A stretch of 64,000 nt of DNA from Longimicrobiales bacterium (lineage in GTDB: Bacteria; Gemmatimonadota; Gemmatimonadetes; Longimicrobiales; Gaopeijiaceae), in contig OX639991.1 of the NCBI GenBank assembly GCA_951828585.1, positions 496,001 to 560,000 of the forward strand, read 5' to 3'. The position numbers and the translations under genes were made by a program. Of this stretch, positions 60,142-64,000 are shown in pieces. The notes beneath the pieces were generated by a model, which had not been told where the DNA came from, ran no database searches, and saw nothing but the letters and a program-made list of their open reading frames with translations. Numbering within the stretch: the stretch's first letter is position 1; every line of letters starts with the position of its first letter.

Positions 60142-62034
60142 ATGGAATCTGGAGATCATCACCGCTCGCCGCCAATCGCAGACCCTACCGCGCTTTACCG
60201 GGACCGCGCCGACCGCTTCGACCGGGAGGCGGCCACGAGACTCGGCACCGTGCGACTGTACGGCCGCCTCCGTCTCGCCCTCTTCGCGGCCACCGTCGCC
60301 GGCGCCTGGATCCTCTTCGCCGCGGGGCAGGGCGCGGCCGCCTGGGCACTCATGGCCGTCGCGGCGGCGACCTTCGCGTTCCTGGTCGCACGGCACCACG
60401 TCGCGCAAAGACGCCTCTTCCGCGCCCGGTTGATGGCCGGTTTCAACCGGGAAGGCATCGCACGCATCGGCCGCCGCTGGTCCGAGTTGCCCGCTCCACC
60501 CACCACCCCGCCCCAGAACGATCACGACTACGCCGACGACCTCGATCTCTGCGGCCACGCGTCGCTCCTGCACCTGGCGGGGGTGTGCGGCACGGCCCCC
60601 GGGAGGACGACACTGCAGCGCTGGCTGTTCGGGCGCGCCGACCCGGAGACCATCGCGCGGCGCCAGGCAGCGGCGCGGGAGATGGCCGGCGCATACGATT
60701 TTCGTGACCGTCTCGCGGCCGAGGCCCGGATGATGGAGGGCGGCGGGGAGGGGGATGGAATCGACGGATTCCTGGCGTGGGCGGAAGGTGGGGCGTGGCT
60801 GGAAGGCCGTTGGTGGGTCCGGGTTGCGGGCATCCTGCTGCCGGCCGTCAACCTGACCGCCATTGTTCTCTATTCCATCGGTCTGGTTCCGGTTCCAGCC
60901 ATGGTGTGGCCACTCGTCGTCTCGACATTGCTGTATACCCGGCTCCGCAAAGGCCTCAACCCGAACTTCGACGAGGCGGATGACGGGGAGTCCGGGGTAC
61001 GGCGCTTCGCTCCGCTCCTCACCGTCCTGGCCAAGGCACCTCTGCAGTCGGCCTACGCGGTGGAGATTCTACGGCGATTGGGGGCGACCCCGGCCAATGA
61101 CCAGCAAGCGGAGCAAGGGCCCGCCCGCCACCCCTCCCCCCGTACCGCCCCCAAAGAGATCGCCACCCTGCGCCGTCTCCTCGACCTGTCCGATGCCAGG
61201 CGCTCACCCCTCTTCCACCTCCCCGTGGCCATCGTCCTGTTCTGGGATGTGCACGTGCTGGTCGCGCTTGAACGCTGGAAGACGCGGTCGGGCTCCCGCG
61301 TGCGCGGCTGGCTCGAAGCCGCCGGCGAGGCTGAGGCACTGGCCGCGCTGGCAGCCCTCGCCGCCGATCACCCCGCCTGGACCTTCCCGGTGATCGATCC
61401 GGGCGCGACCACCGTTCGTGGCAAGGCTCTCGGTCATCCCCTTCTCGAGTCCGCCACCTGCGTGCGCAACGACGTCGAGGTCGGCCCCGCCGGCTCCTTC
61501 CTTCTCGTCACCGGCTCGAACATGTCCGGGAAGTCGACGCTGCTGAAGGCGGTCGGCATCAACGCGGTCCTGGCCCAGGCGGGCGGGCCGGTGTGCGCGC
61601 GCCGCCTGCGGATGCCGCCCCTGCGAATCGTGACGAGCATGCGCATCGAGGATTCGCTGGTGGACGGAGTGTCGTACTTCATGGCCGGCCTGCAACGTCT
61701 CCGACACGTCGTGGACGCTGCCCGGGAGCGGGGCGCCCTCTACCTTCTCGACGAGATCCTCCAGGGCACCAACAGCGCCGAACGCAGGATCGCGGCACGC
61801 ACCGTCCTGCGGCACCTCCTCGCCACCGGTGCGATCGGCGCCGTGACCACACACGATCTCACCCTTGCCGACGCGGACGACCTGATCGAGCGGGCCGTGG
61901 CCGTGCACTTCACCGAGTCGGTGGGCAGCGACGATGAGGGGCTCACCTTCGACTACCGGCTACGCTACGGGATCGCCACCTCGACGAATGCGCTCAGGTT
62001 GCTGGAGCTAGTGGGGCTGGGGGATGGGGGGTAG
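60142..62034 (+). CDS. Membrane-associated MutS-like ATPase
   Basis: 630 residues. Two hydrophobic hairpins near the N-terminus (about 47-85) and in the middle (about 225-265) suggest membrane anchoring. The C-terminal ATPase has Walker A TGSNMSGKS at 457-465, MRIEDSLVDGVSYF and Walker B YLLDEILQGTNSAER. It lacks the MutS mismatch-binding N-terminus. The family is common in Bacteroidota- and Gemmatimonadota-like genomes, but its role is unknown. The start is three bases from the divergent lipoprotein start, so the two share a promoter region. Confidence 0.83.
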   Translation: MESGDHHRSPPIADPTALYRDRADRFDREAATRLGTVRLYGRLRLALFAATVAGAWILFAAGQGAAAWALMAVAAATFAFLVARHHVAQRRLFRARLMAGFNREGIARIGRRWSELPAPPTTPPQNDHDYADDLDLCGHASLLHLAGVCGTAPGRTTLQRWLFGRADPETIARRQAAAREMAGAYDFRDRLAAEARMMEGGGEGDGIDGFLAWAEGGAWLEGRWWVRVAGILLPAVNLTAIVLYSIGLVPVPAMVWPLVVSTLLYTRLRKGLNPNFDEADDGESGVRRFAPLLTVLAKAPLQSAYAVEILRRLGATPANDQQAEQGPARHPSPRTAPKEIATLRRLLDLSDARRSPLFHLPVAIVLFWDVHVLVALERWKTRSGSRVRGWLEAAGEAEALAALAALAADHPAWTFPVIDPGATTVRGKALGHPLLESATCVRNDVEVGPAGSFLLVTGSNMSGKSTLLKAVGINAVLAQAGGPVCARRLRMPPLRIVTSMRIEDSLVDGVSYFMAGLQRLRHVVDAARERGALYLLDEILQGTNSAERRIAARTVLRHLLATGAIGAVTTHDLTLADADDLIERAVAVHFTESVGSDDEGLTFDYRLRYGIATSTNALRLLELVGLGDGG

Positions 62035-62051
62035 GACGCAGGACACAGGAG

Positions 62052-62930
62052 TCAATCCAGGGTCCGGGCGACTCGAAACCCGAGGTCCTTGTTCCGGATC
62101 CCGGCAGGGACACCGAAGCGGAGCGCGGATCGGAGGAACCTCGGTCTGAGGTCGTAGGAGCCGCCGCGCACCACAATCCGGGAACAGTCCCCCTGCAGCC
62201 TGGCACTCCCATCGGCCGGCGCACCCGAATGGTCGCCATTCCAACAATCCCCCGTCCACTCGAAGACGTTGCCCAGCATGTCGTACATCCCGAAGCGGTT
62301 CGGCTCGAACGAACCGACTGGGGCCGTATACACATTGCCATCGGAGCAACCCACGAAGAATGAGTCCGCAGCACTGGGATATGCCTCATGTGCTGTCGCA
62401 TCCGCACCATTCGCATACTGGCACTGCTCCCTCTCGCCCTCCCCCCAGTATCGCGCCGTCTGCGTACCCGCTCGCGCCACGTACTCCCACTCCGCCTCGC
62501 TCAACAGCCGGTACTGTGCCCCCGTCTCCCCAGACAACCACCTCACGTACTCCTGCGCATCCTCCCTGCTCACATTCATCACCGGACGGCTTCCCCGGCC
62601 CCACACCTCGTCGCGAGGACGGAATCCTCCGCACCCCCCCGCCTCCACACAAGCGTCCCACTCCGCGAACGTCACCTCGTACACCCCGACAGCGAACGGC
62701 GAGCCGATCGTCACCAGGTGCTGCGGCCCTTCGTCGCCCTGCCTTTCCTCCTCCGATGACGGCGACCCCATCGTGAAGCTCCCCTCCGGCACCACCACCA
62801 TCTCCGGACACGACGCGCAGTCTCTGAACCGCTCTCCAGGCTCGCGGCCGGCCCCTTCCTGGGCCTCCAGGCGGGAACCTCCGGCCAGCAACAGAATCCC
62901 TGCCAGCGCGCTTCGTGTGATCGTCTTCAT
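62052..62930 (-). CDS. Exported formylglycine-generating enzyme-fold protein
   Basis: 292 residues. Signal peptide ends at RLEAQEG. The FGE-sulfatase fold is clear: VVVPEGSFTMGSP, PVMNVSREDAQEYVRWLS, YRLLSEAEWEYVARAG, GNVFEWTGDCW and RVVRGGS-like RIVVRGGSYD ending in LGFRVART. The Cys pair needed by true formylglycine enzymes is not evident, so it may be a related carbohydrate- or protein-binding member. Confidence 0.85.
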   Translation of the reverse strand: MKTITRSALAGILLLAGGSRLEAQEGAGREPGERFRDCASCPEMVVVPEGSFTMGSPSSEEERQGDEGPQHLVTIGSPFAVGVYEVTFAEWDACVEAGGCGGFRPRDEVWGRGSRPVMNVSREDAQEYVRWLSGETGAQYRLLSEAEWEYVARAGTQTARYWGEGEREQCQYANGADATAHEAYPSAADSFFVGCSDGNVYTAPVGSFEPNRFGMYDMLGNVFEWTGDCWNGDHSGAPADGSARLQGDCSRIVVRGGSYDLRPRFLRSALRFGVPAGIRNKDLGFRVARTLD

Positions 62931-63026
62931 CAGGGGCCTCCTTCGAGCCGGAGATCAAACGGTGTGGTGGGATGTTGCTGACAGTCTACGCAGGAGGCGC
63001 TGGCTGCGCACTTCGTGGGGGGGCGG

Positions 63027-63760
63027 TCACCGTAGTGGCAGCGGCGCCCTGACCACATACTGGACATCCAGTTCGTCCACCACCCAGGTGTAGATGTTGC
63101 CGTGCTGCACCCAGAGCACTGTGTTCGGTGCCGGTGTGAACCCAAGCCGGACGGAATCCAGGTAGTCGCCGTCTTCGGAGAACAGGTCGTAGAAGGGTGA
63201 AGCATCGTTCGGGACAACTCGTCTGACGATGTACTCCCGGTAGACGTCCTCACCCATGTAGACCGAATCCACGCCACCGGTGGCCAGGTCGTAGGACTTG
63301 TAGTAGCTGCGATACTCGTGGTTGAACAAGCCGGTCGCCTGCTCCCGGCGCGCGTCCATCACCTCGTCCGCGTGTCTGGTTGTACCCCCGGATCCAGACG
63401 GGCTTGGTGAACCGGCGAAGCTCATTCTTGTCGGGATCAACCCCGATGATCGTCCACTGCCGGGTCTCGTTCACCCTAAGCAGAGTGTCGCCCGACAGGA
63501 TGATTCCGTTGGTTCTGAGGATTTCTCCCTCCCCGCGCCGGACGATCGTGCGCAGGTATTCCCCCGCGGACGAAAACACCCGGACCTCGAGCGCCTGGCT
63601 GTCCGCCACGTACATGGTGCCGTCGCTCGCGGCCTGAATGCCCCGGAGGCCCCGTCTCGGGGTCCAGAAGGTAGGTGCGCACCGCCTCAACGTGCTACCG
63701 ATCTCCGATGCGCTCGTATTGCAGGACGACATGGCCCGACTGTGTCGATCTGTAAATGAA
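63027..63760 (-). pseudogene. Six-bladed beta-propeller protein (paralogue 6), decayed
   Basis: Three reading frames must be joined to recover the fold. From upstream: VVLQYERIGDR, a TAG, then RTYLLDPETG; GIQAASDGTMYVADSQALEVRVFSSAG with the family motif weakened to VRRGEGEI; and, after a shift at about 63380, EYIVRRVVPNDASPFYDLFS to VQHGNIYTWVVDELDVQYVV. No signal peptide or start remains. Confidence 0.65.
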
Positions 63761-63864
63761 ACCTGGGAGATTGCGGAGCAGGCCGGGAATGAGTCACATT
63801 GTCGTCGCCCTTCATCGCTCCCGGACGGGAATCGTAACGCCCGCCAAGACCTTGAGACGGATCC

Positions 63865-64000
63865 ATGACAACAGCGCAGAATATGGACACGACTCGTCGG
63901 CGGAGGAATTGGACCATCCTGGCGCTCGTCACGGGCGTTGTTGTCGGCTTCGTCCTCGGTCGTCAGGGGCTCTTGCCGATCCCCGAAGTACGCTGGCACC
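63865..64000 (+). CDS. Membrane-anchored protein, N-terminal part only
   Basis: 45 codons to the window edge. A short polar start with RRRR leads into one hydrophobic helix (TILALVTGVVVGFVLG), a signal-anchor pattern. The product extends beyond the window, so no family can be named. It runs divergently from the decayed propeller. Confidence 0.5.
   Translation, partial: MTTAQNMDTTRRRRNWTILALVTGVVVGFVLGRQGLLPIPEVRWH

Noticed and set aside
1-64000. CRISPR arrays, tRNA, rRNA, replication origin
   Set aside because: No regularly spaced repeats, cloverleaf-like sequences, rRNA segments or DnaA-box clusters were seen on reading. A covariance-model scan would settle the RNA part.

Overview
The window is GC-rich bacterial chromosome. 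No rRNA, tRNA or marker gene fixes the taxon. The style suggests Gemmatimonadota or a close relation: many exported peptidases (S9, M28, M20), an expanded family of six-bladed beta-propeller lipoproteins carrying a GEGPGEF-type motif, an exported c-type cytochrome, and a form I CO dehydrogenase next to a sarcosine oxidase operon. This assignment is inference.

Layout. (1) 1-7321, minus strand: a lower-GC defence island. An IS1380-like element has cut off the C-terminus of a DNA methyltransferase. Beside it lies a tightly coupled SIR2, HerA and KTSC operon, read SIR2 first; SIR2 plus HerA is a known NAD-depleting anti-phage pair. (2) 7456-12967, minus: aerobic CO dehydrogenase genes coxE-coxG-coxM-coxS-coxL with the form I active-site motif AYRCSFR. 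(3) 13032-18846: a Spondin_N lipoprotein, a Fic/winged-helix remnant, a complete frdABCD operon and a VapC remnant, all lying inside the cox locus. (4) 18847-23354, minus: the other cox maturation genes (MoxR ATPase coxD, XdhC/CoxI fused to YHS, MocA-like cytidylyltransferase), then an exported nuclease-fold protein and an SDR. (5) 23647-28458: cupin, branched-chain aminotransferase, Tat-exported M20 amidohydrolase, methyltransferase, propeller lipoprotein. (6) 28536-33669: a DPP-IV-type peptidase, an HNH (13E12/DUF222) protein, and intergenic space full of repeats. (7) 33670-42824, minus: sarcosine oxidase soxBDAG with an extra FAD oxidoreductase and two propeller lipoproteins upstream. (8) 42955-50675: a DUF4143 ATPase lacking its P-loop half, an HTTM membrane protein paired with an asparagine synthetase, two propellers (one frameshifted), and an AbiE-like chimera. 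(9) 50720-64000: an exported protein that has lost its start, a cytochrome c protein, a TPR lipoprotein, an M28 peptidase, leucine dehydrogenase, ferredoxin-panB, a beta-lactamase-fold lipoprotein, a membrane MutS-like ATPase, an FGE-fold protein, a decayed propeller and a partial membrane protein.

Two signals stand out. First, the SIR2-HerA operon carries a third, start-stop-overlapped KTSC gene and a broken methylase, which may make it an unusual version of the system. Second, five intergenic regions hold the same 39-bp architecture: two 18-bp dyads, TGTAA-N8-TTACA, separated by exactly 3 bp. One copy lies just upstream of coxM and one upstream of ferredoxin-panB. Two others ride inside copies of a roughly 240-bp MITE-like repeat, one of which seems to have replaced the start of the gene it abuts. 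This looks like an undescribed regulon spread partly by a mobile element.
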